A DNA stretch of 64,000 nt from JASLDZ01 sp964244065 (GTDB taxonomy: Bacteria > Pseudomonadota > Alphaproteobacteria > Caulobacterales > Caulobacteraceae), in assembly GCA_964244065.1 (NCBI GenBank), contig CAXTHH010000001.1:186001-250000 (forward strand), written 5' to 3'. The position numbers and the translations under genes are program-made. Each line of letters begins with the position of its first letter. Position 1 is the stretch's first letter. Below the pieces are notes generated by a model. The model made no database searches, was not told the DNA's origin, and was given only the letters and a program-made list of their open reading frames with translations. Below, piece by piece: positions 50,559 through 58,568 of the stretch.

Positions 50559-52318
50559 GCCGCCGCCGGAGCCGCCCTGTCCAGCCCGACGCGGGCCACG
50601 AGCTTGGGCAGGTCGGGATCGAGCGCCACCGCCGCGCGCATGTCGGCGTCGCCGCCCGGGGCGTCGCCGAGCGCGCGCCTGGCCCAGCCCCGGCCGTAGA
50701 GCGCCCAGGCCAGCCGGGGCTGCAGCTTCAGCGCGGCATCGTAGTCGGCCACCGCCTCCTTCAGCCGCCCCGCGCGCAGGTTCACCAGCCCCCGGCTGTC
50801 CAGCACCGCCGAACTGCGGCCGCCGAACCGTAGGGCGGCGTCGCAGTCCGCGCGGGCCTTGTCGAGCTCGCGGCCCCACAGGGCGCGCGTGAAGCACCGG
50901 CTGTTCAGCAGCGTCCACGACCGCTCCTGTCCGCGATGGCTGTCGATCCAGCGGTCGTAGAGAGCGACCGCCTCCCCATACTCGCCGGCGGCCACATAGC
51001 CCCCGGCGGCGCCCAGCACGACCTGCTGATCGTCCGGAGCCGCCGCGAGCGCCGCCTCGATGTCCGGCCGCGCGAGGGCCGGCTCGTGCACCGCCAGGCG
51101 GGCCAGGCCCCGGCCGAGCCGCGCATGCGCATCGCCGGGCGCCAGCTCCAGGGCGCGGTCGTAGTCGGCCAGGGCGCCGGGAAAGTCCTTCGCGGCCGCC
51201 TTGGCCCGGGCGCGTTCGACGAGACGCGGGGCGGCCTTGGGATCGAGCGCCACGGCGCGGTCCAGCGCGGCGACCGCCGCCCCGAAGTCGCGCCGGGCGG
51301 CGGCCGCGGCGGCGCGACGGCCCAGCGCGTCGGCGTCGGCTCCCGCCGCCTCGGCGGAGACCCCCGCCACGGCCGGCGCGGCGGAGGGCTGCTGGTCCAG
51401 CCGGAAGACCGCCCCGCCGTTGTAGGTGAAGTAGAGCCGCCGCTGCGACTTGGCCACCAGCACCCGGTGCGACAGGAAGAAGTCCGCCCCCAGCAGCATG
51501 TCCGCCAGGCCCAGGTCGCGCGAGCCGATGCGCAGCTGCGTGTTGCGGATGGTCTCGCCCCCGAGGCTGAAGCTCTCCACCGGCGCGAGCGTCGATTCCG
51601 ACAGCGCCGACCCGATGCCCGCCGAGACCCCGCCCGCCTTCGCGCCCGCTGCGTCCAGCCGCAGGCCCGCCGCGCGCGCCGCGCTCGGCGACAGGAAGGA
51701 GGTGGCCGCGCCCGTGTCGAACAGCACGCGGATCTTGCGCCCGTTGACCTGCGCCTGGCCGATCGTGTGCGAGGAGAGCGCCTCCGTCTTCTCAAGCGCC
51801 AGCACGTTCGTCCTGCCCGGCGCCCAGTAGCCGAGGTCCGTGGCGGCGCAGTCGCCCAGGGGCTTCAGCATGCGCACCGCGCCGTTGGCCAGGTCGTACT
51901 CCACGTCGGCCGCGCCCAGCACGTTCTGGCCCAGGAGGCCCGCGGCGTCGCCGCCGAGCCGCGTGGGGATCACGATGAACTGCACGTCGGTGAGCGGCTG
52001 GCCCGCGAACACGAACTCGCGCACGCGGCCGACGCTGGCGCGCTCCATGCCGCCGAGGCCTCGGATCTGCATGCCCGCGCCGGGCAGCCACGCCACCTTC
52101 ATCCGGTCGGCGGCCGCCTCGGTCAGCGAGCTGAAGAAGGCGCCCGAGTCGAGGACGAACTGCGCCTCCACTCCGTTGATCCTGGCCGGGGTCATGGGAA
52201 CCAGCCCGCGCATGGTGACGGGCAGCTCGGCGATCCTGCCGTACTTGCAGGGAGCCGCCGCGGCGGGCGACGCGAGGGCGAGGACGACCAAGGCGAGCGG
52301 GGCGAGCATGCGCGTCAC
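50546..52318 (-). CDS. Retropepsin-like aspartic protease fused to TPR repeats
   Basis: 590 residues. Signal peptide TRMLAPLALVVLALASPAAA; two retropepsin-type domains in tandem with catalytic motifs D57-S-G (AQFVLDSGAFFSS) and D201-T-G (IRVLFDTGAATSFLS). A pseudo-symmetric pair in one chain could form one active site. From about residue 335 there are at least five TPRs (DFGAAVAALDRAVALDPKAA; DFPGALADYDRALELAPGDA; RLKEAVADYDAALKLQPRLA). Exported, likely periplasmic, acting on protein partners recruited by the TPRs (inference). Confidence 0.88.
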   Translation of the reverse strand: MTRMLAPLALVVLALASPAAAAPCKYGRIAELPVTMRGLVPMTPARINGVEAQFVLDSGAFFSSLTEAAADRMKVAWLPGAGMQIRGLGGMERASVGRVREFVFAGQPLTDVQFIVIPTRLGGDAAGLLGQNVLGAADVEYDLANGAVRMLKPLGDCAATDLGYWAPGRTNVLALEKTEALSSHTIGQAQVNGRKIRVLFDTGAATSFLSPSAARAAGLRLDAAGAKAGGVSAGIGSALSESTLAPVESFSLGGETIRNTQLRIGSRDLGLADMLLGADFFLSHRVLVAKSQRRLYFTYNGGAVFRLDQQPSAAPAVAGVSAEAAGADADALGRRAAAAAARRDFGAAVAALDRAVALDPKAAPRLVERARAKAAAKDFPGALADYDRALELAPGDAHARLGRGLARLAVHEPALARPDIEAALAAAPDDQQVVLGAAGGYVAAGEYGEAVALYDRWIDSHRGQERSWTLLNSRCFTRALWGRELDKARADCDAALRFGGRSSAVLDSRGLVNLRAGRLKEAVADYDAALKLQPRLAWALYGRGWARRALGDAPGGDADMRAAVALDPDLPKLVARVGLDRAAPAAAHVQ

Positions 52319-52449
52319 CGGGGCAGCCTAGCGCCGGGACCGCCGCTTGCAACGTGCCGAGCGGTTGCGGGTGGCGAACACCGTCGAGACCGTTGGATCC
52401 GCCCTCGCCGAAACACCGACGCGTTGCGCCGCAGCCTTCGGTCGAGGGC

Positions 52450-53439
52450 TCAGGCGGCCCAGAGCTCGCGCAGGTCCCGCTCCACCTCGGCCGGGTGCTC
52501 CAGCCGGCACAGGCGCGCCTTGGCGGCGCGACGTGCGGCGCGATCGGCGGGCCAGGGCGCCTGCTCGACGTACCAGCCCAGGTGCTTGCGCCAGACGCGC
52601 AGGCCCAGGGGCTCGCCGTAGAAGGCCAGCGCCTCCTCCATGTGCGAGAGCACCAGGGCCAGCCGCGCCCCCGGGCCCGGCTCCTCGAAGCCGCCGCCGT
52701 CGGCCAGGCCCGCCTCTATGGCGGCCGCCACCCAGGGCCGCCCGTAGACGCCGCGGCCCAGCATCACCGCGGCCGCACCCGAGGCCGCCAGCGCTGCCCG
52801 GGCGGAGGCGGCGTCGCGGATGTCGCCGTTGACCACTACGGGGATCGACACGGCGGCGCACACCTCGCGGACCGCCGCCCAGTCGGCCTCACCCGTGTAG
52901 AACTGGCGGCGCGTGCGCCCGTGCACCGTCACCGCGGCGGCCCCGGCGCGCTGGGCGCGCAAGGCGATCTGCGGCGCGTTGCGCGAGGCGTCGTCCCAGC
53001 CGAGCCGCATCTTCACCGTCACGGGCCGCGTGGTGGCCTCCGCGGCGGCCGCCACCAGCCGCTCGGCCGCCTCGGGATCGCGCATCAGCGCCGAGCCGCA
53101 GGCCGCGCCTGTGACCTCCTTGGCGGGGCAGCCGAGGTTCAGGTCGACGATGTCCGCGCCCGCCGCCTCCGCCGTGCGCGCGCCCGCCGCGATCATGGCC
53201 GGGTCGGCGCCGACGAGCTGGATCACGGTCAGCGGCAGGCCTTCCCCCACCGCCGCGCGGCGCACCACGTCGGGCCGACCCCGGGCCAGCTCGGCGCAGG
53301 CCACCATCTCCGTGGCGACGTAGGCCGCGCCCAGGCGGGCCGCGACGCGCCGGAACGGCAGGTCGCTGACGCCGGTCATGGGGGCGATCCACACGCGCCC
53401 GGGCACGCGCACGTCGCCGATCTGCACGGAGCCGCTCAC
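52450..53439 (-). CDS. dusB: tRNA-dihydrouridine synthase (DusB-like)
   Basis: FMN-dependent reductase that converts uridine to dihydrouridine in the tRNA D-loop. 329 residues, TIM barrel. WIAPMTGVSDLPFRRVAARL (FMN site), DLNLGCPAKEVTG, catalytic Cys in GAACGSALMRDPE, TVHGRTRRQFYTGEADW, and VVVNGDIRDAASA with MLGRGVYGRPW. The I-A-P-M-x-G-V-x-D and N-x-G-C-P-A-K words favour DusB over DusA or DusC. Confidence 0.92.
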   Translation of the reverse strand: MSGSVQIGDVRVPGRVWIAPMTGVSDLPFRRVAARLGAAYVATEMVACAELARGRPDVVRRAAVGEGLPLTVIQLVGADPAMIAAGARTAEAAGADIVDLNLGCPAKEVTGAACGSALMRDPEAAERLVAAAAEATTRPVTVKMRLGWDDASRNAPQIALRAQRAGAAAVTVHGRTRRQFYTGEADWAAVREVCAAVSIPVVVNGDIRDAASARAALAASGAAAVMLGRGVYGRPWVAAAIEAGLADGGGFEEPGPGARLALVLSHMEEALAFYGEPLGLRVWRKHLGWYVEQAPWPADRAARRAAKARLCRLEHPAEVERDLRELWAA

Positions 53440-53476
53440 CCGCCGCCTATGCCGGGCTCCGGCCGCCTGCGCCAGC

Positions 53477-54070
53477 TCAGCCGGCGTTGACGCGCCTGTA
53501 GGCGTCGCGGCCGACGCACCGGGCCACGTAGGCGTCGAACACCGGATCCCCCTTGATGCCGGGGGCGCCGAACATGCCCGTCCAGGCCAGGCTGGAGCCG
53601 AGGTAGACGTCCGCCGCGCTGAACCGGTCGCCCGCCAGCCACTCGCGGCTGGAAAGCTCGCCGCGCAGGGTGTTCAGCACGTCGTCGTAGTCGCCCCACC
53701 CCGCCATCCGCTTGTCCACGGCCGGCCGCTTCATCATGGCGTCGACCACCGCCGGCTCGAAGGCCGCCGCGCCGAACACCAGCCAGCGGTAGTAGGCGCC
53801 GCGCTCGGGCGAGCCCACCGCCGGGGCCAGTCCCGCCCGGGGGTTCAGGTCCGCGAGGTAGGCCAGGATGGCGGGCGTTTCCGTGACCACCGCGCCCCGA
53901 TGGGTGAGCACCGGGATCTTGCCCATGGGGTTCAGCGCCAGCACGGTCGCACCCCGCGAGCCGATGTCCACCGGCTCCAGCCGATACGGCAGACCCAGCT
54001 CCTCCAGCATCCAGTGCACCGTGGCCGAGCGCGACTGCGGGTTGTGGTAGAGGACGATCTCGTCCGACAT
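53477..54070 (-). CDS. Glutathione S-transferase family protein
   Basis: 197 residues. Thioredoxin-fold N-domain IVLYHNPQSRSATVHWMLEELGLPY (Ser in the S-R-S glutathione-site loop), the cis-Pro segment GKIPVLTHRGAVVTET, then an all-helical C-domain (LAGDRFSAADVYLGSSLAW N-capping box). Conjugates or reduces small molecules with glutathione; substrate not inferable. Convergent spacing to dusB is small and co-directional. Confidence 0.93.
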   Translation of the reverse strand: MSDEIVLYHNPQSRSATVHWMLEELGLPYRLEPVDIGSRGATVLALNPMGKIPVLTHRGAVVTETPAILAYLADLNPRAGLAPAVGSPERGAYYRWLVFGAAAFEPAVVDAMMKRPAVDKRMAGWGDYDDVLNTLRGELSSREWLAGDRFSAADVYLGSSLAWTGMFGAPGIKGDPVFDAYVARCVGRDAYRRVNAG

Positions 54071-54190
54071 GGCTGGCTCCCCGGCGTCATCGCCAAGCTA
54101 CCGCGCCGGCCGTGGGGACGCCAGTTGGAAGTTGCCCCTTTGTTCCGTCAACGCCGTGCGGGCGCGCCGCGCCGTCGAACAGGAGACGCC

Positions 54191-54670
54191 ATGTCCCGCA
54201 TCAGCACCTGCCTCTGGTTCGAGAAGGAGGCGGAGGCGGCCGCGCGCCTCTACACGTCGGTGGTCCCCAACTCGCGCGTGACCCGCATAGGGCGCGCCCC
54301 CGCGAACTATCCCGGCGGCGCGGAGGGGGACGTCCTGACCGTGGACTTCGAGCTCGACGGCGTCGGCTTCATGGGCCTGAACGGCGGCAAGCAGGAGAGC
54401 TACGGCAACGCCGCGTCGATCATGGTGGCGTGCGACACGCAGGCGGAGATCGATCGTCTATGGCAGGCCCTGGTCGCGGACGGCGGCCAGGAGATCCAGT
54501 GCGGTTGGTTGCGCGACCGCTGGGGCGTGCCCTGGCAGGTGTTCCCCCGCCGCATGACCGAGGTCATCGCCGGCCCCGACCGCGCCGCCGCCAGGCGCGT
54601 GTTCGAGGCGATGACGCCGATGGTCAAGATCGACCTCGCCGCCATCGAACGGGCCGCGGCGGGCCGGTAG
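54191..54670 (+). CDS. VOC superfamily (PhnB-like) protein
   Basis: 159 residues from ATG 54191. SRISTCLWFEKEAEAAARLYTSVVPNSRV is the PhnB / 3-demethylubiquinone-methyltransferase-like VOC start; VDFELDGVGFMGLNGG, WQALVADGGQEIQCGWLRDRW and GVPWQVFPRRM complete two beta-alpha-beta-beta-beta modules. These small proteins bind metals or hydrophobic substrates; activity is unknown. Its stop abuts the convergent gene ending at 54672. Confidence 0.92.
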   Translation: MSRISTCLWFEKEAEAAARLYTSVVPNSRVTRIGRAPANYPGGAEGDVLTVDFELDGVGFMGLNGGKQESYGNAASIMVACDTQAEIDRLWQALVADGGQEIQCGWLRDRWGVPWQVFPRRMTEVIAGPDRAAARRVFEAMTPMVKIDLAAIERAAAGR

Positions 54671-54671
54671 C

Positions 54672-55169
54672 TTAGCCGCCTCGGCGCAGCTCGACGCAGC
54701 GAGCCGGGCGCACATCGTCCGCGCGCGCCGCGGCCCAGCAGTCGGCCACATCCGGGCGGGGCGCGAGCAGCACTGCGCCTTCGCGCGGCGCGCGCACGCC
54801 GTGGCGCATCGTGTCCTGGATCAGCGCACCATCGCGCCGCGGATCGCGGACGGCTGCGCGCTCCAGCATCGTGAGCGCCCCGTCCACCGTTCCCGGCGGC
54901 CGGCGGCCGGCGGCCGGATCGGCCAGCGCGCGCAGCGTGAAGGATGCGACCTGGGCGTCCTTCTGGCCGGGGCGTCGCTCGGCGCGGCGGAGGGCGACGA
55001 CCGCGGCCGCGTAGTCGGGGCCGCCGGGAGAGTCCATGGCCCGACCGATCTCCTCGTGCAGGCGCGTCTCGCGGTTCCATTCGGAAACGCCGTAGCCCCA
55101 AGCCGCGATGGCGGCGCCGGCGAGCACGAGCACGATACTCGCCGCCCATATGACAGTGCGCCGTCTCAC
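54672..55169 (-). CDS. Membrane-anchored protein of unknown function, partner of the broken zincin
   Basis: 165 residues from GTG 55169, which overlaps the stop of the upstream frame (GTGA). One N-terminal membrane helix (VIWAASIVLVLAGAAIAAWG), then a periplasmic region DSPGGPDYAAAVVALRRAER, LTMLERAAVRDPRR, ending RPDVADCWAAARADDVRPARC with two Cys that could pair. Family not recognised. Translational coupling says it functioned with the adjacent metallopeptidase-like gene; that gene's amber codon may reduce its expression by polarity. Confidence 0.7.
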   Translation of the reverse strand: MRRRTVIWAASIVLVLAGAAIAAWGYGVSEWNRETRLHEEIGRAMDSPGGPDYAAAVVALRRAERRPGQKDAQVASFTLRALADPAAGRRPPGTVDGALTMLERAAVRDPRRDGALIQDTMRHGVRAPREGAVLLAPRPDVADCWAAARADDVRPARCVELRRGG

Positions 55170-55678
55170 GACACGGGCATCAGGGCGGCATAAGCGGCGA
55201 GCGGGTAGGCGATCGGATTCTGCGGCGGGCCGCCGCGGCTCAGCAGCCACCAGTCCTGCGCGATCATGGCCATCTGCTCGAGCCCGTAGTCCGTCCACTT
55301 CTTCCCGGGCGTTAGCTGATAGTCGTAGGTGCGGTCGAACGGCCCCCGCAGCCACACCTTCTGGTTTAGCACGTACTAATGGTACAGGTGCGTGCCCTCG
55401 TGGATGAACAGCGACTTGCGCAGTAGGCTCACGTCGCCGGCGGCGAAGTCCGGTGAGTACTTCGTGCCCGGGAGGTAGAGGTCGCCATTGGGCGCCATGG
55501 CCCGATCGTTCGGGAGGGGCCAGGTCAGCCGGTGCGGATGCACCTTGACGCGCGGATACGGAATGCGCGGGCCGTAGACGGCCTGCAGCAGTGCGATCTC
55601 ACCCTGGGTGAGGTTGCGGTCTTCGGGCACGTCGCCCCCTGGGTCGGCGTCCCGATAGAAACGCGGGCGCAGCGTCAC
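55166..55678 (-). pseudogene. Vgr-related zincin-like metallopeptidase, interrupted by an in-frame amber codon
   Basis: One reading frame is split by TAG at 55376-55378. The N-part (100 codons, from ATG 55678) ends FIHEGTHLYH and carries an HExxH zinc site (HEGTH). The C-part continues in the same frame (YVLNQKVWLRGPFDRTYDYQ, LTPGKKWTDYGLEQMAMIAQ, DWWLLSRGGPP). Uninterrupted it would be about 170 residues, as in the 'vgr-related' small proteins found near T6SS genes in Caulobacterales (family recalled, not searched). CAG-to-TAG is the simplest cause. Readthrough cannot be excluded. Confidence 0.75.
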
Positions 55679-55721
55679 CGATCCCAGGTCGCCGGCGCTG
55701 GTGCGGAGGGGGGCGGGCGCC

Positions 55722-55727
55722 TACTAT
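55722..55727 (+). promoter_or_regulatory. Probable -10 element of uvrB
   Basis: TACTAT followed 6 bp later by the uvrB ATG. With normal spacing, transcription would begin at or within a base or two of the A of ATG, giving a leaderless mRNA. No convincing -35 is visible. Confidence 0.5.
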
Positions 55728-55729
55728 AC

Positions 55730-55744
55730 GTTCATGCCCCGTTC
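55730..55744 (+). promoter_or_regulatory. LexA (SOS) box overlapping the uvrB start
   Basis: Perfect GTTC-N7-GTTC, the alphaproteobacterial LexA operator, spans the uvrB start codon (the N7 is ATGCCCC). With a -10 just upstream, bound LexA would cover the transcription start, so uvrB should be SOS-repressed. Confidence 0.85.
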
Positions 55745-57980
55745 CGCGCCCTCCGCTGGTGTCGCCGCATCCGCGACGGCCGGCGTGATCGACATCCCGG
55801 CCCACCTGCAGGAGGCCTGGGCGCCCCATCGTCCCTCCCGCCCCGACAAGAGCGAGGGCGGCCGCAGGTTCAAGCTGGTCAGCGCCTACCAGCCCGCCGG
55901 CGACCAGCCCACCGCCATCGCCGAGCTGGTGGACGGCATTAGGGCGCGCGAGCACGACCAGGTGCTGCTGGGCGTCACCGGCAGCGGCAAGACCTTCACG
56001 ATGGCAAAGATCATCGAGGCCACCCAGCGCCCGGCCCTGATTCTCGCCCCCAACAAGACTTTGGCCGCCCAACTCTATGGGGAGTTCAAGAACTTTTTCC
56101 CTGATAATAGTGTTGAGTACTTTGTATCTTACTACGACTACTATCAGCCGGAAGCTTATGTTCCTAGAACGGATACTTTCGTGGAGAAGGACTCGTCGAT
56201 GAACGAGCAGATCGACCGGATGCGGCACAGCGCCACCCGGGCGATCCTGGAGCGGGACGACGTGATCGTGGTCGCCTCCGTTTCCTGCATCTACGGCATC
56301 GGCTCGGTGGAGACCTACACGGCCATGACCTTCACCGTGAAGGTCGGCGACAAGCTGGACGAGGGCAAGCTGCGCGCCGACCTCGTGGCCCTGCAGTACA
56401 AGCGCAACGACCAGTCGCTGGAGCGCGGCGCCTTCCGCCGCAAGGGCGACAGCTTCGAGATCTTCCCCGCCCACTACGAGGATCGCGCCTGGCGCGTCGG
56501 CTTCTTCGGCGACGAGGTCGAGTCCATCGTCGAATTCGACCCCCTCACCGGCAGGAAGACCGCCGACCTCGACGCCGTGAAGGTCTACGCCGCCAGCCAC
56601 TACGTCACCCCGCGCCCCACGCTCAACCAGGCGTTCGACCAGATCAAGCGCGAGATGAAGGACCGCGTCGACTGGTTCACCGAGAACGGCAAGCTCCTGG
56701 AGGCCCAGCGCCTGGAGCAACGCGTCACCTTCGACCTGGAGATGATGCAGGCCACCGGCAGCTGCGCGGGCATCGAGAACTACAGCCGCTACCTCACCGG
56801 CCGCTCCCCCGGCGAGCCGCCGCCCACCTTCTTCGAGTACATCCCCGACAACGCGCTCCTGTTCCTCGACGAGAGCCACCAGACGGTTCCTCAGATCGGG
56901 GCGATGTACAAGGGCGACTACCGGCGCAAGTTCACCCTGGCGGAGTACGGCTTCCGCCTGCCCAGCTGCATCGACAACCGCCCCCTGAAGTTCGAGGAGT
57001 GGGAGCGGATGCGCCCGCAGACGGTGCACGTTTCGGCGACGCCGGCGCAGTGGGAGCTGGACCGCACGGGGGGCGTGTTCGCCGAGCAGGTGATCCGCCC
57101 CACGGGCCTGATCGACCCGCCCGTCGAGGTGCGCCCCGTCACCAGCGCCACGGCCACCCAGGTCGACGACGTGATCGCCGAGGTGAAGGAGACGGCCGCC
57201 AAGGGCTTCCGCTCCCTGGTCACCGTGCTCACCAAGAAGATGGCCGAGGACCTGACCGAGTACATGCACGAGCAGGGCGTGCGCGTGCGCTACATGCACT
57301 CCGACGTGGACACGGTGGAGCGCATCGAGATCATCCGCGACCTGCGGCTGGGCGTGTTCGACTGCCTGGTCGGCATCAACCTCTTGCGCGAGGGGCTGGA
57401 CATTCCCGAGTGCGCCTTCGTGGGCGTGCTGGACGCCGACAAGGAGGGCTTCCTGCGCTCGGAGACGAGCCTCGTGCAGACCATCGGCCGCGCCGCCCGC
57501 AATATCGAGGGCCGGGTGGTGCTCTACGCCGACAGCATCACCGGCAGCATGGAGCGCGCCATGGCCGAGACGGCCCGCCGGCGCGAGAAGCAGCACGCCT
57601 ACAACCTCGAGCACGGCATCACGCCGGCCAGCGTGAAGCGCGACATCGCCCAGATCCTCGACAGCCCCTACGAGAACGACCGCGTCACCGTGCCCGTGGG
57701 CCCCGCGACCACCAGCGACGGCAAGCCCTTCCTGGGCAGCAACTTCCAGACGACCCTGCGCGACCTGGAGGCCCGCATGCGCGCCGCCGCGGCGAACCTG
57801 GAGTTCGAGGAAGCCGCCCGCCTGCGCGACGAGCTCAAGCGCCTGAAACTCCTCGACCTGGAGTTCGCCAACGACCTGATGACCGCGCCGGGGGAGGCGG
57901 TGGACACGGCGGAACCGGCCCGTCTGCGAAGGGTGGCGGCGGAGGAGAAGGCGGCGGCGTTCCGGAAGCGGCGGCGGTAG
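55734..57980 (+). CDS. uvrB: Excinuclease ABC subunit UvrB
   Basis: Damage-verification helicase of nucleotide excision repair. 748 residues from ATG 55734, longer than E. coli UvrB (673) mainly through an N-terminal extension. QPAGDQPTAIAELVDG, Walker A GVTGSGKT (80-87), beta-hairpin YYDYYQPEAYVP, helicase motifs LFLDESHQTVPQIGAM, VHVSATPAQWEL and TIGRAARN, and C-terminal UVR domain (NLEFEEAARLRDELKRLK). A later GTG at 55786 (VIDIPAHL) could be an alternative start if the leader is translated differently. About 100 bp over the hairpin have alien codon usage. Confidence 0.97.
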   Translation: MPRSAPSAGVAASATAGVIDIPAHLQEAWAPHRPSRPDKSEGGRRFKLVSAYQPAGDQPTAIAELVDGIRAREHDQVLLGVTGSGKTFTMAKIIEATQRPALILAPNKTLAAQLYGEFKNFFPDNSVEYFVSYYDYYQPEAYVPRTDTFVEKDSSMNEQIDRMRHSATRAILERDDVIVVASVSCIYGIGSVETYTAMTFTVKVGDKLDEGKLRADLVALQYKRNDQSLERGAFRRKGDSFEIFPAHYEDRAWRVGFFGDEVESIVEFDPLTGRKTADLDAVKVYAASHYVTPRPTLNQAFDQIKREMKDRVDWFTENGKLLEAQRLEQRVTFDLEMMQATGSCAGIENYSRYLTGRSPGEPPPTFFEYIPDNALLFLDESHQTVPQIGAMYKGDYRRKFTLAEYGFRLPSCIDNRPLKFEEWERMRPQTVHVSATPAQWELDRTGGVFAEQVIRPTGLIDPPVEVRPVTSATATQVDDVIAEVKETAAKGFRSLVTVLTKKMAEDLTEYMHEQGVRVRYMHSDVDTVERIEIIRDLRLGVFDCLVGINLLREGLDIPECAFVGVLDADKEGFLRSETSLVQTIGRAARNIEGRVVLYADSITGSMERAMAETARRREKQHAYNLEHGITPASVKRDIAQILDSPYENDRVTVPVGPATTSDGKPFLGSNFQTTLRDLEARMRAAAANLEFEEAARLRDELKRLKLLDLEFANDLMTAPGEAVDTAEPARLRRVAAEEKAAAFRKRRR

Positions 57981-58520
57981 GGCGCTTGTGCCGGACGCGT
58001 CGGCGCTGCCGCCGTGCTCGGGCGCGTCAAGGCGACCTGCTTCGCAGGAGCGGCTCCGCCGCTGCCTTGACCCGCCCTGCGCGCGGCGGCTGACCGGAGG
58101 CGTCGGGACGCGGGGCGTCCCGTAAGAAGTTCGACGGCCTGCGGCGCGTCGAACACAGGGCTGGAAGGCGCCCGAGCGCGGGTCTGAAGTGGCTGCTCCC
58201 ACTCCGCTCTTCCCCGCGGAAGCGGGGACCCAGTGTGAGCGGCTCCGCCTCGGCCGGCCGCGTGCGCGTGGTCAGACCTGGGTCTCCGCTTCCGCGGGGA
58301 AGAACGGAGTCGAGAGGGCCATTCAGTTCCCTTGCCTGCATCAGCCCCCAGTTCGACGCCCCGCAGGGCGTTGAACTTGAATCAGGAGGACGCCCCGCGT
58401 CCCGACGCCCACGTCACCGCCGTCGCGCGCAGGGCGGGTCAAGGGCGAAGAGCGCAGCGTCCCTTGACGCGCCCGAGCACGGCGGCATCGCCGACGCGTC
58501 AGGACGAAGCGCTCAAGTAA
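57981..58520. repeat. Nested giant palindrome (family D arms around a family A element)
   Basis: The left arm, 57981-58152 (GGACGCGTCGGCG..GCCGCCGTGCTCGGGCGCG...GTCGGGACGCGGGGCGTC...TTCGACGGCCTGCG), is the inverted counterpart of the right arm, 58348-58519 (CCCCGCAGGGCGTTGAA...GACGCCCCGCGTCCCGACGC...GCGCCCGAGCACGGCGGC). Between them at 58201-58310 sits a second, perfectly formed family-A palindrome (CTCCGCTCTTCCCCGCGGA / TCCGCGGGGAAGAACGGAG). The whole fills the uvrB-terminase gap. Open frames inside only translate the repeats. Confidence 0.85.
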
Positions 58521-58568
58521 CGCCCCATTTTATCCCCGCCCCCCCGCGCCGCCCCCACACTGCGCCGC

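Noticed and set aside
55166..55372. Independent 68-codon gene
   Set aside because: It is in the same frame as the preceding HExxH segment and separated from it by a single TAG; its own start follows the stop directly with no RBS, so it is the 3' part of the broken gene.
58027..58341. 104-codon and neighbouring frames in the nested palindrome
   Set aside because: All are repeat-derived (APEHGG and GSGDPG words), present in both orientations of the arms.
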